Source: Streptomyces narbonensis (GTDB lineage: Bacteria > Actinomycetota > Actinomycetes > Streptomycetales > Streptomycetaceae). From it: a stretch of 64,000 bases of DNA. Position numbers and translations under genes: made by a program. Positions 25,686-33,513 of this stretch are shown here, one piece after another. The stretch is from NCBI RefSeq assembly GCF_014649015.1, contig NZ_BMSF01000003.1:372001-436000 (forward strand), read 5' to 3'. Within the stretch, counting starts at the first letter, position 1. Each line of letters begins with the position of its first letter. The notes beneath the pieces were generated by a model. It saw only the letters and a program-made list of their open reading frames with translations, ran no database searches and was not told the DNA's origin.

Positions 25686-26647
25686 AGTTGGTTCTTCTCC
25701 GCATTCCTGGCCGGGTCCGTCTGCTCGATGCCAGACGGGATGTAGCCGGTCTGCCCCTTCTCGGCCAGCTCCTTCAGGTGAGCCTGGTAGCGCTCCGGGG
25801 AGACCACCTTGACGTTGAAGAGCATCCGGGAGTGGTCGACACCGCACAGCTCGGCGCACTTGCCGAGGAAGGTGCCTTCCTGGGTCGGGGTCACCTCGAA
25901 GACGTTGGTGTGGCCCGGGATGACGTCCTGCTTGAACAGGAAGGGGACCACCCAGAAGGAGTGGATGACGTCACGCGAGGTCAGGACGAACCTGACCTTC
26001 TCGCCCTTCGGCAGCCACAGGGTCGGACCCGGGTTGCCGGTCTGCGGGTTCCGGTCACCGGGGATACCGGCGTCGTAGACGCCACCGGCGTTCGCCGGGA
26101 ACGCCTCGAGGTACTTGTCCGGAATCGAGGAGAGGTTCTTGTCCGTCTTGGCGTCGCCCTCTACACCGGGCACGCTCTCGACGTAGTTGAAGCCCCAGCT
26201 CCACTGGTAGCCGACCACGTTGATGGTGTGGGGCGGCTTGGGGGTGAGAGCAAGGAGCTTGGACTCGTCGCGCGCGGTGAAGTAGAAGAGCACCGAGACG
26301 ATGATGAGCGGAGTGACCGTGTACAGCGCCTCGATGGGCATGTTGTAACGGGTCTGCGGAGGTACCTCGACCTTGGTCCGGGTCCGCCGGTGGAAGATGA
26401 CGGACCAGAGGATCAGGCCCCACACCAGGATTCCGGTGATGAGCGCGGCGGCCCACGATCCCTGCCAGAGGGAGAGGATCCGAGGCGCCTCTTCCGTGAC
26501 GGGGGTGGGCATGCCAAGGCGGGGGAAGTCTTCCCAGTTGTACGAGCAGCCCGTGGCTGTCGCCAGGATCAGGCCCGCAGTCAGCACCTGCGGCAGCTTC
26601 CGCCGCATCGGGCGCCGCGACGAGCGGTCGGAGCCGTTGGGACTCAC
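25682..26647 (-). CDS. ctaC: Cytochrome c oxidase subunit II (CuA lipoprotein)
   Basis: This 321-aa protein has a lipoprotein signal ([10 protein letters not shown]), two membrane helices ([17 protein letters not shown] and [14 protein letters not shown]) and a cupredoxin domain with the CuA site [12 protein letters not shown] (about residues 266-277). It accepts electrons from QcrC hemes. A loop of about 60 residues before the CuA domain is typical of actinobacteria. The start is GTG 26647 with GGGAAGG upstream. It is the first gene of ctaCDF. Confidence 0.96.
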   Translation of the reverse strand: MSPNGSDRSSRRPMRRKLPQVLTAGLILATATGCSYNWEDFPRLGMPTPVTEEAPRILSLWQGSWAAALITGILVWGLILWSVIFHRRTRTKVEVPPQTRYNMPIEALYTVTPLIIVSVLFYFTARDESKLLALTPKPPHTINVVGYQWSWGFNYVESVPGVEGDAKTDKNLSSIPDKYLEAFPANAGGVYDAGIPGDRNPQTGNPGPTLWLPKGEKVRFVLTSRDVIHSFWVVPFLFKQDVIPGHTNVFEVTPTQEGTFLGKCAELCGVDHSRMLFNVKVVSPERYQAHLKELAEKGQTGYIPSGIEQTDPARNAEKNQL

Positions 26648-27157
26648 GTAGCGCCTTCCCGAGAGTCTCGGCCCGCAGTGGTCGGCCACGGCCGTCCGTC
26701 TCGCTGGTCGGTCGCCGCCCCGGCCGCGGGCAGGGGTTTGGATGTTTATGCGGACCAAACCCTACTGGACGCTATTTGGGGTCGCGCGGGGAGGGTGCCC
26801 AACGCGCCGTCCGAGTCCCCGAAGGGGTGGACTCGGGGGTTCCGCAGGGGGGTCCCGGACGGCCGTTCGGCGGCCTGCCGTCGTACCGGGAGGGCCTTCT
26901 GACGAGGGCTCACGAGCGTCGGACGGATGTGCGGACGGAGGTGAGGACAGCGGTGCGGGCCGGGCGCGTCGGGCGTGTCGGCCGGACCTCGGGGCGGGGC
27001 CGCGCCGGCGGGTCGGCGAGGGCCGGCCGGGCGGGTCGGGACGGGGGCGGCCCGGCCGGTGGGGACGGGGCCGGGCGGCGGGTGGTGACGGGGCCGGGCG
27101 GCGGGTCGGGGAGGGGTGCCTCGGCGGGTCGGGGCGGGACGGCCCTACCGTGGGCGG
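26648..27157. other. 510-bp intergenic region between ctaC and the desulfurase gene
   Basis: The region holds the divergent promoters of ctaC and the cysteine desulfurase-TusA gene. A perfect 8-bp inverted repeat GGGTTTGG/CCAAACCC (26734-26741 and 26755-26762, 13-base loop) lies 87 bases upstream of ctaC. A 20-bp direct repeat GACGGGGCCGGGCGGCGGGT occurs at 27064-27083 and 27087-27106. No convincing gene was seen; the long frames here have biased composition. Confidence 0.6.
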
Positions 27158-28546
27158 ATGCCGTACTTCGATGCCGCGTCCGCCGCGCCCCTGCACCCCG
27201 TCGCCCGCCAGGCGCTGCTCGCCTCCCTGGACGAGGGCTGGGCCGATCCGGCCCGGCTGTACCGGGAGGGGCGGCGGGCCCGGCTTCTGCTGGACGCGGC
27301 GCGGGAGGCCGCGGCGGAGGCGGTGGGGTGCCGTCCGGACGAGCTCGTGTTCACTCCTTCGGGGACGCGCGCGGTTCACGCCGGAATCTCCGGGGCCCTC
27401 GCGGGCCGTCGGCGTGTCGGGACCGGGCTCGTCGTCTCGGCGGTCGAGCACTCCTCCGTCCTGCACGCGGGCGAGCGGCACGCGGCGGCGGGCGGCACCG
27501 TGACCGAGGTGCCGGTGGGCCGGTCGGGCGCGGTGGACGCGGAGGTCTTCGCGAGGGCGCTGGAGGCCGGGACGGCCCTGGCGTGTCTCCAGTCGGCCAA
27601 CCACGAGGTGGGGACCGAGCAGCCGGTCGCCGAGGTCGCCGAGGCCTGCCGGGCGGCGGGGGTGCCGCTGCTCGTGGACGCGGCCCAGTCGCTGGGCTGG
27701 GGGCCGGTGGCGGGCGGCTGGTCGCTGCTCGCGGCGAGCGCGCACAAGTGGGGCGGACCGGCGGGCGTGGGGCTCCTCGCCGTCCGGAAGGGGGTGCGGT
27801 TCGCTCCCCAAGGCCCCGCGGACGAAAGGGAGTCGGGGCGGGCGCCCGGCTTCGAGAACCTGCCGGCGATCGTGGCGGCGGCGGCCTCGCTGCGGGCTGT
27901 CCGGGCGGAGGCGGCGGCCGAGGCGACGCGGCTGCGCGGCCTGGTGGACCGGATCCGGGCGCGGGTGCCCGAGCTGGTGCCGGACGTGGAGGTGGTGGGC
28001 GATCCGGTGGCCCGGCTCCCCCATCTGGTCACGTTCTCCTGTCTCTATGTCGACGGGGAGACCCTGCTGCACGAGCTGGACCGGGAGGGTTTCTCCGTTT
28101 CGTCCGGTTCGTCGTGTACGAGCTCGACGCTGACGCCCAGCCATGTGCTGCGCGCGATGGGCGTGCTGAGCGAGGGAAACGTCCGGGTGTCGCTGCCGGC
28201 CGGCACCCCGGCGGAGGACGTGGACCGCTTCCTCGACGTGCTGCCGGGGGTGGTCGCGCAGGTACGGGAGCGGCTCGGCGCTCCGGCTGCCCCGGCCGCG
28301 GCCCCGGCGGCCGGGACCGGCGCGCTCGTGGTGGACGCGCTCGGCCGGCGCTGCCCGATCCCGGTGATCGAGCTGGCGAAGGTGATCGGCGACGTCCCGG
28401 TCGGCGGGACGGTGACCGTCCTCGCCGACGACGCGGCGGCCCGCCTCGACATCCCGGCCTGGTGCGAGATGCGCGGCCAGGAGTACGTGGGCGAGGAGCC
28501 GTCGGAGCGGGGCGGTGTGGCGTACGTGGTGCGACGGGTGGCCTGA
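27158..28546 (+). CDS. Cysteine desulfurase (NifS-like) fused to a TusA domain
   Basis: This 462-aa two-domain protein has a class V PLP cysteine desulfurase in residues 1 to about 370: HEVGTEQPV, LLVDAAQSLGWGP, the lysine in SAHKWGGPAG (about 202) and the catalytic loop SGSSCTSSTLTPSHVLRAMG (Cys about 324). An Ala/Pro-rich linker follows, then a TusA-like sulfur carrier (about 387-462) with VDALGRRCPIPVIELAK (active Cys). Sulfur could pass directly from the desulfurase persulfide to the TusA cysteine for tRNA or cofactor thiolation. Start ATG 27158. It sits apart from other sulfur genes in this window. Confidence 0.92.
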   Translation: MPYFDAASAAPLHPVARQALLASLDEGWADPARLYREGRRARLLLDAAREAAAEAVGCRPDELVFTPSGTRAVHAGISGALAGRRRVGTGLVVSAVEHSSVLHAGERHAAAGGTVTEVPVGRSGAVDAEVFARALEAGTALACLQSANHEVGTEQPVAEVAEACRAAGVPLLVDAAQSLGWGPVAGGWSLLAASAHKWGGPAGVGLLAVRKGVRFAPQGPADERESGRAPGFENLPAIVAAAASLRAVRAEAAAEATRLRGLVDRIRARVPELVPDVEVVGDPVARLPHLVTFSCLYVDGETLLHELDREGFSVSSGSSCTSSTLTPSHVLRAMGVLSEGNVRVSLPAGTPAEDVDRFLDVLPGVVAQVRERLGAPAAPAAAPAAGTGALVVDALGRRCPIPVIELAKVIGDVPVGGTVTVLADDAAARLDIPAWCEMRGQEYVGEEPSERGGVAYVVRRVA

Positions 28547-28573
28547 GCCGCCCGCCGCACACCGCTGGGGGCG

Positions 28574-29548
28574 TCAGCCCAGGTGGGACTGGACCTCGGC
28601 GGCGGCCTCGTCGCCGTAGGCCTTGGTGAAGCGGTCCATGAAGTTGGCGCGGCGCAGGGTGTACTCCTGCGTGCCCAGGGTCTCGATGACGAGCGTGGCG
28701 AGCATGCAGCCGATCTGGGCGGCGCGCTCCAGGTCGACGCCCCAGTGCAGGCCCGTCAGGAAGCCGGCGCGGAAGGCGTCGCCGACGCCGGTCGGGTCGA
28801 CCTTGGCCGTCTCCTCGGGGCAGCCGACCTCGATCGTGGTCTCGCCCACGCGCTCGATGCGGACGCCGCGCGAGCCGAGGGTGGTGATGCGGTGGCCGAC
28901 TCGGGCGAGGATCTCCGCGTCGGTCCAGCCCGTCTTGGACTCGATGAGGCCCTTCTCGTACTCGTTGGAGAAGAGGTAGGTGGCCCCGTCGAGGAGCGTG
29001 CGGATCTCCTCGCCGTCCATGCGCGCGATCTGCTGCGAGAAGTCGGCGGCGAACGGGATCGACCGGGAGCGGCACTCCTCCGTGTGGCGGAGCATCGCCT
29101 CGGGGTCGTCGGCGCCGATCAGGACCAGGTCGAGGCCGCCCACGCGGTCGGCGACGGCCTTGAGCTCGATCAGCCGGGCCTCGCTCATCGCGCCCGTGTA
29201 GAAGGAGCCGATCTGGTTGTGGTCCTTGTCCGTGGTGCAGACGAAGCGGGCGGTGTGCAGGACCTCGGAGATCCGCACCGAGGAGGTGTCGACGCCGTGG
29301 CGGTCGAGCCAGGCGCGGTACTCGTCGAAGTCGAAGCCGGCGGCGCCCACGAGGAGCGGGGTGCTGCCGAGCTGGCCCATGCCGAAGCAGATGTTGGCCG
29401 CGACGCCTCCCCGGCGCACGTCCAGGTTGTCGACGAGGAACGAGAGGGACACCGTGTGGAGCTGGTCGGCCACGAGCTGGTCGGCGAACCGGCCGGGGAA
29501 GGTCATGAGGTGGTCGGTGGCGATGGAGCCGGTGACTGCGATACGCAC
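28574..29548 (-). CDS. PfkB-family carbohydrate/adenosine kinase
   Basis: This 324-aa ribokinase-fold protein has the N-terminal GGVAANICFGMGQLG substrate motif (about residue 50) and the C-terminal PfkB signature DPTGVGDAFRAGFLTG (anion hole plus catalytic Asp, about 255). The start is GTG 29548 (VRIAVTGSIATDHLM). Family members phosphorylate adenosine or sugars, and the opening TGSIATDHLM resembles actinobacterial adenosine kinase/CbhK-type enzymes. Substrate not certain. The stop codon is 27 bases from the stop of the convergent desulfurase gene. Confidence 0.88.
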   Translation of the reverse strand: MRIAVTGSIATDHLMTFPGRFADQLVADQLHTVSLSFLVDNLDVRRGGVAANICFGMGQLGSTPLLVGAAGFDFDEYRAWLDRHGVDTSSVRISEVLHTARFVCTTDKDHNQIGSFYTGAMSEARLIELKAVADRVGGLDLVLIGADDPEAMLRHTEECRSRSIPFAADFSQQIARMDGEEIRTLLDGATYLFSNEYEKGLIESKTGWTDAEILARVGHRITTLGSRGVRIERVGETTIEVGCPEETAKVDPTGVGDAFRAGFLTGLHWGVDLERAAQIGCMLATLVIETLGTQEYTLRRANFMDRFTKAYGDEAAAEVQSHLG

Positions 29549-29725
29549 GGCGGGGTGCTCCTGCGGAAATCGATAGGGGCGCGCGAGGCGCTCGACTGAA
29601 GGGTGGTGATGGTCGACGGGCGGGCGACAGTTCACGCTACCCGGTGGGGGCGGCCCTGCCGAACAGTGGAAACTACCCCAGAGTAGGCCTTTTCTCCGGA
29701 GCGCCGGGGTGCATACGGTGCGCCC

Positions 29726-29932
29726 ATGACCACCTACCCCGCTCCTCGCGAGCGTCACGAGTCCGAGTTGAGCCTCGCCCAGCTGTGCGGCGACGGCGCT
29801 CGGATGGCCCCCCACTGGGTGTCCCCGGTCTCTCCCGCCCCCGCCCCGGTCTCCCCCGCCCTGATCCACGGGGTCGTCGTCCCGGCCGCCTCCGCGCGGC
29901 TGATCGCCGCCACCGCGGAGTACGGCGGCTGA
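29726..29932 (+). CDS. Small hypothetical protein (68 aa)
   Basis: The frame starts MTTYPAPRERHESELSLAQL and has strong third-position GC, a TGA stop and no homologue I recognise. The middle is rich in Ser-Pro-Val-Ala. It lies 67 bases before the membrane-anchored protein gene in the same direction, so the two may be co-transcribed. There is no clear Shine-Dalgarno site. It could be a real small gene or a chance frame. Confidence 0.4.
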   Translation: MTTYPAPRERHESELSLAQLCGDGARMAPHWVSPVSPAPAPVSPALIHGVVVPAASARLIAATAEYGG

Positions 29933-29998
29933 CGGACGGAACCGTCCGCGCGCCCGCTCCGTCCCACCCGTGTCCGATCGATACGAGGGAGCGATGCG

Positions 29999-31516
29999 GT
30001 GAGCGGTACGGAGAACGGGCAGAGGCGGCGGAGGCTGCTCACCGCCTCGGTGGCGGCGGGTGTCCTCCTCGCCGGTGGCGGCGGGGTCTATCTCGCCATG
30101 GCCGCGACGGCGCCCGGCGGGGCCACACCGGGCGGGGCGGCCGACACCCCCCGCGCGGCGGCGCCGCCGCTGCTGCGCCTGGAGAGCGGCGCGGACGGCG
30201 GGACGGGCATCGCCCCCGGCGAGCCCGACCCCGGAGGCGGCCCGAACGGGACCGTCTACACAGCCAAGGGCCCACTCCCCCACGGGCCCTCCTCGGCCGC
30301 GGTCCACCGGCCCGAGGGCCTGGTCACCTCGGCCGAAGTGACCAGGCTGGCCGAGGCGCTGGGCATCCCCGGGAGCCCCGCCCTGGTGGGTGACGTCTGG
30401 ACGATCCGGCCGGAGAAGGACGGCACGGGAGCGCGCCTCGACGTGGCCCGGAAGGCGCCGGGGAACTGGACGTACTCCTGGTACGACGGCGGTCCGGCCG
30501 GCGACGCCTGCCTGAAGGGCAAGGCCTGTCCGCCGCCGGGCGAGACGAAGCCCTCCCCCGGTGGTTCGCCGGTGAGCGAGACGGCGGCGAAGGCCGCGGC
30601 GGCGCCCGTCCTGAAGGCGCTCGGGCAGGACGATGCCAAGGTGTCGGCGACCCAGGTCATGAACGGCTCGGTCCGGGTGGTCAACGCCGACCCCGTCGTG
30701 GGCGGGCTGCCGACCTACGGCTGGTCGACGGGGCTCCACATCGGTCCGGACGGCCGGCCGGTCGCCGGGAGCGGGATGCTCAAGGATCCGGCCAAGGGCG
30801 ACACGTACCCCGTGATCGGGGCGAAGAAGGCGCTCGCCGAGCTGAACGAGGCCTCGAAGGGCACCGGCCCGATCGGCATCGGCGGCTGCGCCACCGACCC
30901 GCCGGCCGGGGTGCCCGAGGCGGGGAAGCCCGGGACGGCGGTGCCGGACGTCGGCAGGCCGGACCTGGGCGAGCCGACGACCGGGGCGAGCACGCCGGGC
31001 GCGCCCTGCGAGTCGATCGTGGACATGGCGCCGCCGGAGCAGGTGCCGGTGACGGGCGCGGTGCTCGGGCTGGCCGCGCAGGACGTGGCCGGCGAGCGGC
31101 TGCTCGTACCGGCGTGGCTGTTCACCGCGGACCCCGCGGGCGCGGAGCCGTACACGGTGACGCGGACGGCGGTGGCCCCGGAGTTCCTGGCGCCGCCGGC
31201 GAAGCCCTCGCCCACGCCGACGCCCGCGCCCGACGAGGGCACGTCTCCGGCGCGGCAGGTCGAGTCGTACCGGACCGGCGACGACGGCCGGAAGCTGACC
31301 GTCACCTTCTGGGGCGGGGTGTGCAGCGACTACACGGTGACGGCGACGGAGAGCGCGGACCGGGTCACCCTGCGGGTGAAGGAGACGCCGATCGACCCGG
31401 GCAGGGCCTGCATCGCCATCGCGGTCGAGGTGAAGAAGACGGTGACGCTCGACGGGCCGCTGGGTGACCGGCCGGTCGTCGACGGGGCGAGCGGTGAGGC
31501 CGTGCCGCGCCACTGA
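29999..31516 (+). CDS. Membrane-anchored extracytoplasmic protein of unknown function
   Basis: This 505-aa protein begins VSGTENGQRRRRLLTASVAA, followed by a hydrophobic helix GVLLAGGGGVYLAMAA. It is therefore a type II-anchored or secreted protein. The remainder is a soluble beta-rich region with repeated PepSY/lipoprotein-like patterns (AAPVLKALGQDDAKVS, VNADPVVGGLPTYGWSTGL) and a Pro-rich spacer (KPSPTPTPAPDEG near residue 403). The final part (TVTFWGGVCSDYTVTATE) is well ordered. No enzyme motif was seen. The GTG at 29999 follows GAGGGAG. Confidence 0.75.
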   Translation: MSGTENGQRRRRLLTASVAAGVLLAGGGGVYLAMAATAPGGATPGGAADTPRAAAPPLLRLESGADGGTGIAPGEPDPGGGPNGTVYTAKGPLPHGPSSAAVHRPEGLVTSAEVTRLAEALGIPGSPALVGDVWTIRPEKDGTGARLDVARKAPGNWTYSWYDGGPAGDACLKGKACPPPGETKPSPGGSPVSETAAKAAAAPVLKALGQDDAKVSATQVMNGSVRVVNADPVVGGLPTYGWSTGLHIGPDGRPVAGSGMLKDPAKGDTYPVIGAKKALAELNEASKGTGPIGIGGCATDPPAGVPEAGKPGTAVPDVGRPDLGEPTTGASTPGAPCESIVDMAPPEQVPVTGAVLGLAAQDVAGERLLVPAWLFTADPAGAEPYTVTRTAVAPEFLAPPAKPSPTPTPAPDEGTSPARQVESYRTGDDGRKLTVTFWGGVCSDYTVTATESADRVTLRVKETPIDPGRACIAIAVEVKKTVTLDGPLGDRPVVDGASGEAVPRH

Positions 31517-31525
31517 CCGCCCCAT

Positions 31526-31581
31526 AGGGGGTGTCCTGCCGATCAGGTCGGGCTCGCGGGGTGATCGGCAAGACACCCCCT
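31526..31581. repeat. Dispersed intergenic inverted repeat (AGGGGGTGTC family)
   Basis: Arms AGGGGGTGTCCTGCCGATCA (31526-31545) and TGATCGGCAAGACACCCCCT (31562-31581) are complementary over 20 bases with one mismatch and a 16-base loop. The outer core AGGGGGTGTC recurs near 1013-1022, 16180-16189 and (reverse) 50255-50267. From memory, such elements are scattered through Streptomyces genomes. Confidence 0.65.
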
Positions 31582-31592
31582 GGGTGCACATG

Positions 31593-31637
31593 CCGCGAGG
31601 GCGGCGGTCCGGGAGTCCCGGACCGCCGCCCTCGCGG
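31593..31637. terminator. 21-bp perfect hairpin terminator, convergent genes
   Basis: Arms 31593-31613 and 31617-31637 are perfectly complementary with a 3-base loop. The hairpin lies between the stop codons at 31516 (plus strand) and 31656 (minus strand), nearer to the erpA-like gene. Confidence 0.88.
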
Positions 31638-31655
31638 TCGTGCTGGTGGTGCGAC

Positions 31656-32012
31656 TTAGCTGAACGAGTCGCCGCAGGCGCAGGAGCCCGTGGCGTTCGG
31701 GTTGTCGATCGTGAAGCCCTGCTTCTCGATCGTGTCGACGAAGTCGATCGAGGCGCCACCGAGGTAGGGGGCGCTCATGCGGTCGGTGACGACCTTGACT
31801 CCGTCGAAGTCCTTCACGACATCGCCGTCGAGCGAACGCTCGTCGAAGAACAGCTGGTAACGCAGGCCGGAGCAGCCACCGGGCTGTACGGCGACGCGCA
31901 GGGCCAGGTCCTCGCGGCCTTCCTGGTCGAGGAGGGCCTTGACCTTGGCCGCGGCGGCGTCGGACAGGAGGATGCCGTCGCTGACAGTGGTCTTCTCGTC
32001 CGATACGGACAT
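31656..32012 (-). CDS. erpA: Iron-sulfur cluster insertion protein (A-type, ErpA-like)
   Basis: This 118-aa A-type carrier has the three conserved cysteines: GGCSGLRYQLFF (Cys about 47) and the C-terminal GSCACGDSF pair. It delivers 4Fe-4S clusters to target enzymes. The ATG at 32012 gives the usual length. It is divergent from nadA, whose product is a 4Fe-4S enzyme; the 255-bp shared upstream region suggests linked supply and demand. Confidence 0.92.
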   Translation of the reverse strand: MSVSDEKTTVSDGILLSDAAAAKVKALLDQEGREDLALRVAVQPGGCSGLRYQLFFDERSLDGDVVKDFDGVKVVTDRMSAPYLGGASIDFVDTIEKQGFTIDNPNATGSCACGDSFS

Positions 32013-32171
32013 CTGCTTCTCTCCCGGTGTGTACGGAGACTGCTTGCCGACGGTTGCAACCGGCGGTGTCCCGGATTCATTCCGGGCCGAGCGGGTCTTT
32101 CTCTCTCTTCATGCTCGCACACCCTGTCCGTGAGTGCGGACGGCGAATTCGTCACATCGACACTATGGACA

Positions 32172-32200
32172 TCGTCAACGTGACGTGAAGCGGTTATGAT
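32172..32200 (+). promoter_or_regulatory. Candidate nadA promoter
   Basis: TATGAT at 32195-32200 is a good -10 hexamer. TCGTCA at 32172-32177, 17 bases upstream, is a weak -35. Transcription would start about 60 bases before the nadA start codon. Confidence 0.45.
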
Positions 32201-32267
32201 AGATAGCGTCATTTCGACGAAAAGGCTTGTCCCGAAGACCCGAAGACCCGAAGAAAGGGTGCGTGTC

Positions 32268-33440
32268 GTGACCACCGCCCAGCCCCTGGATGTCCAGCCG
32301 ACGCCGCTCGCCCTGCTCCTGCTCGGCCGTGAGGCCGACCCGAAGAGCGAGCGCGGCGTGGAGTGCCCGGGCGACCTGCCGTCGCCCTCCGACCCGGACC
32401 TCGTGGAGCGCGCCCGCGCGGCCAAGGAGAAGCTCGGGGACAAGGTCTTCGTGCTCGGCCACCACTACCAGCGTGACGAGGTCATCCAGTTCGCCGACGT
32501 CACCGGCGACTCGTTCAAGCTCGCGCGTGACGCCGCCGCCAAGCCGGAGGCCGAGTACATCGTCTTCTGCGGTGTGCACTTCATGGCCGAGTCGGCCGAC
32601 ATCCTCACCACCGACGACCAGAAGGTCGTCCTGCCGGACCTGGCGGCCGGCTGCTCGATGGCCGACATGGCCACCGCCGAGCAGGTCGCCGAGTGCTGGG
32701 ACGTGCTGACCGAGGCCGGCGTCGCCGAGCAGGTCGTGCCCGTCTCGTACATGAACTCCTCGGCCGACATCAAGGCCTTCACCGGCAAGCACGGGGGCAC
32801 GATCTGCACCTCGTCGAACGCCAAGCGCGCCCTCGACTGGGCTTTCGAGCAGGGCGAGAAGGTGCTCTTCCTGCCGGACCAGCACCTGGGCCGCAACACC
32901 GCCGTCCGCGACATGGGCATGTCCCTGGACGACTGCGTGCTCTACAACCCGCACAAGCCCAACGGCGGGCTCACCGTCGAGGAGCTGCGCAACGCCAAGA
33001 TGATCCTGTGGCGCGGGCACTGCTCGGTGCACGGCCGCTTCTCGCTGGACTCGGTCAACGACGTCCGCGAGCGCATCCCGGGCGTGAACGTGCTGGTCCA
33101 CCCGGAGTGCAAGCACGAGGTCGTCGCCGCCGCGGACTACGTGGGCTCGACCGAGTACATCATCAACACCCTGGACGCGGCCCCGGCCGGCTCGAAGTGG
33201 GCGATCGGCACCGAGCTGAACCTCGTCCGCCGTGTCGCCAACGCGCACCCGGACAAGGAGATCGTCTTCCTCGACAAGACGGTCTGCTTCTGCTCGACCA
33301 TGAACCGCATCGACCTGCCGCACCTGGTGTGGACGCTGGAGTCGCTGGCCGAGGGCAACCTCGTGAACCAGATCCAGGTCGACAAGGAGACGGAGAGCTT
33401 CGCCAAGCTCGCCCTGGAGCGGATGCTGGCGCTGCCGTAA
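32268..33440 (+). CDS. nadA: Quinolinate synthase
   Basis: This 390-aa enzyme condenses iminoaspartate with dihydroxyacetone phosphate to quinolinate in NAD synthesis, using a 4Fe-4S cluster. The signature LGHHYQRDEVIQFADVTGDS is near residue 63, VFCGVHFMAESADIL follows, and cysteine motifs VLPDLAAGCSMADMA, HPECKHEVV and the C-terminal KTVCFCSTMN supply cluster ligands. The GTG at 32268 after GAAAGGG is preferred; the in-frame GTG at 32259 and a longer upstream frame are possible. No nadB or nadC lies in the window. Confidence 0.95.
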   Translation: MTTAQPLDVQPTPLALLLLGREADPKSERGVECPGDLPSPSDPDLVERARAAKEKLGDKVFVLGHHYQRDEVIQFADVTGDSFKLARDAAAKPEAEYIVFCGVHFMAESADILTTDDQKVVLPDLAAGCSMADMATAEQVAECWDVLTEAGVAEQVVPVSYMNSSADIKAFTGKHGGTICTSSNAKRALDWAFEQGEKVLFLPDQHLGRNTAVRDMGMSLDDCVLYNPHKPNGGLTVEELRNAKMILWRGHCSVHGRFSLDSVNDVRERIPGVNVLVHPECKHEVVAAADYVGSTEYIINTLDAAPAGSKWAIGTELNLVRRVANAHPDKEIVFLDKTVCFCSTMNRIDLPHLVWTLESLAEGNLVNQIQVDKETESFAKLALERMLALP

Positions 33441-33462
33441 CGGTTCTCCGGTACGTACGCCG

Positions 33463-33496
33463 AAGGGGCGCCCCGCGGACTCGCGGGGCGCCCCTT
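33463..33496. terminator. Bidirectional terminator between nadA and the RND gene
   Basis: AAGGGGCGCCCCGCG (33463-33477) and its perfect complement (33482-33496) enclose a GACT loop between convergent stop codons at 33440 and 33514. Confidence 0.88.
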
Positions 33497-33513
33497 CCGT
33501 CTCCCGGGGGAGA

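Noticed and set aside
28574..31759. Kinase gene as a 1061-residue fusion extending upstream
   Set aside because: Only the last 324 codons match the PfkB family; the upstream extension is antisense to another gene and has biased composition. The GTG at 29548 fits the family start.
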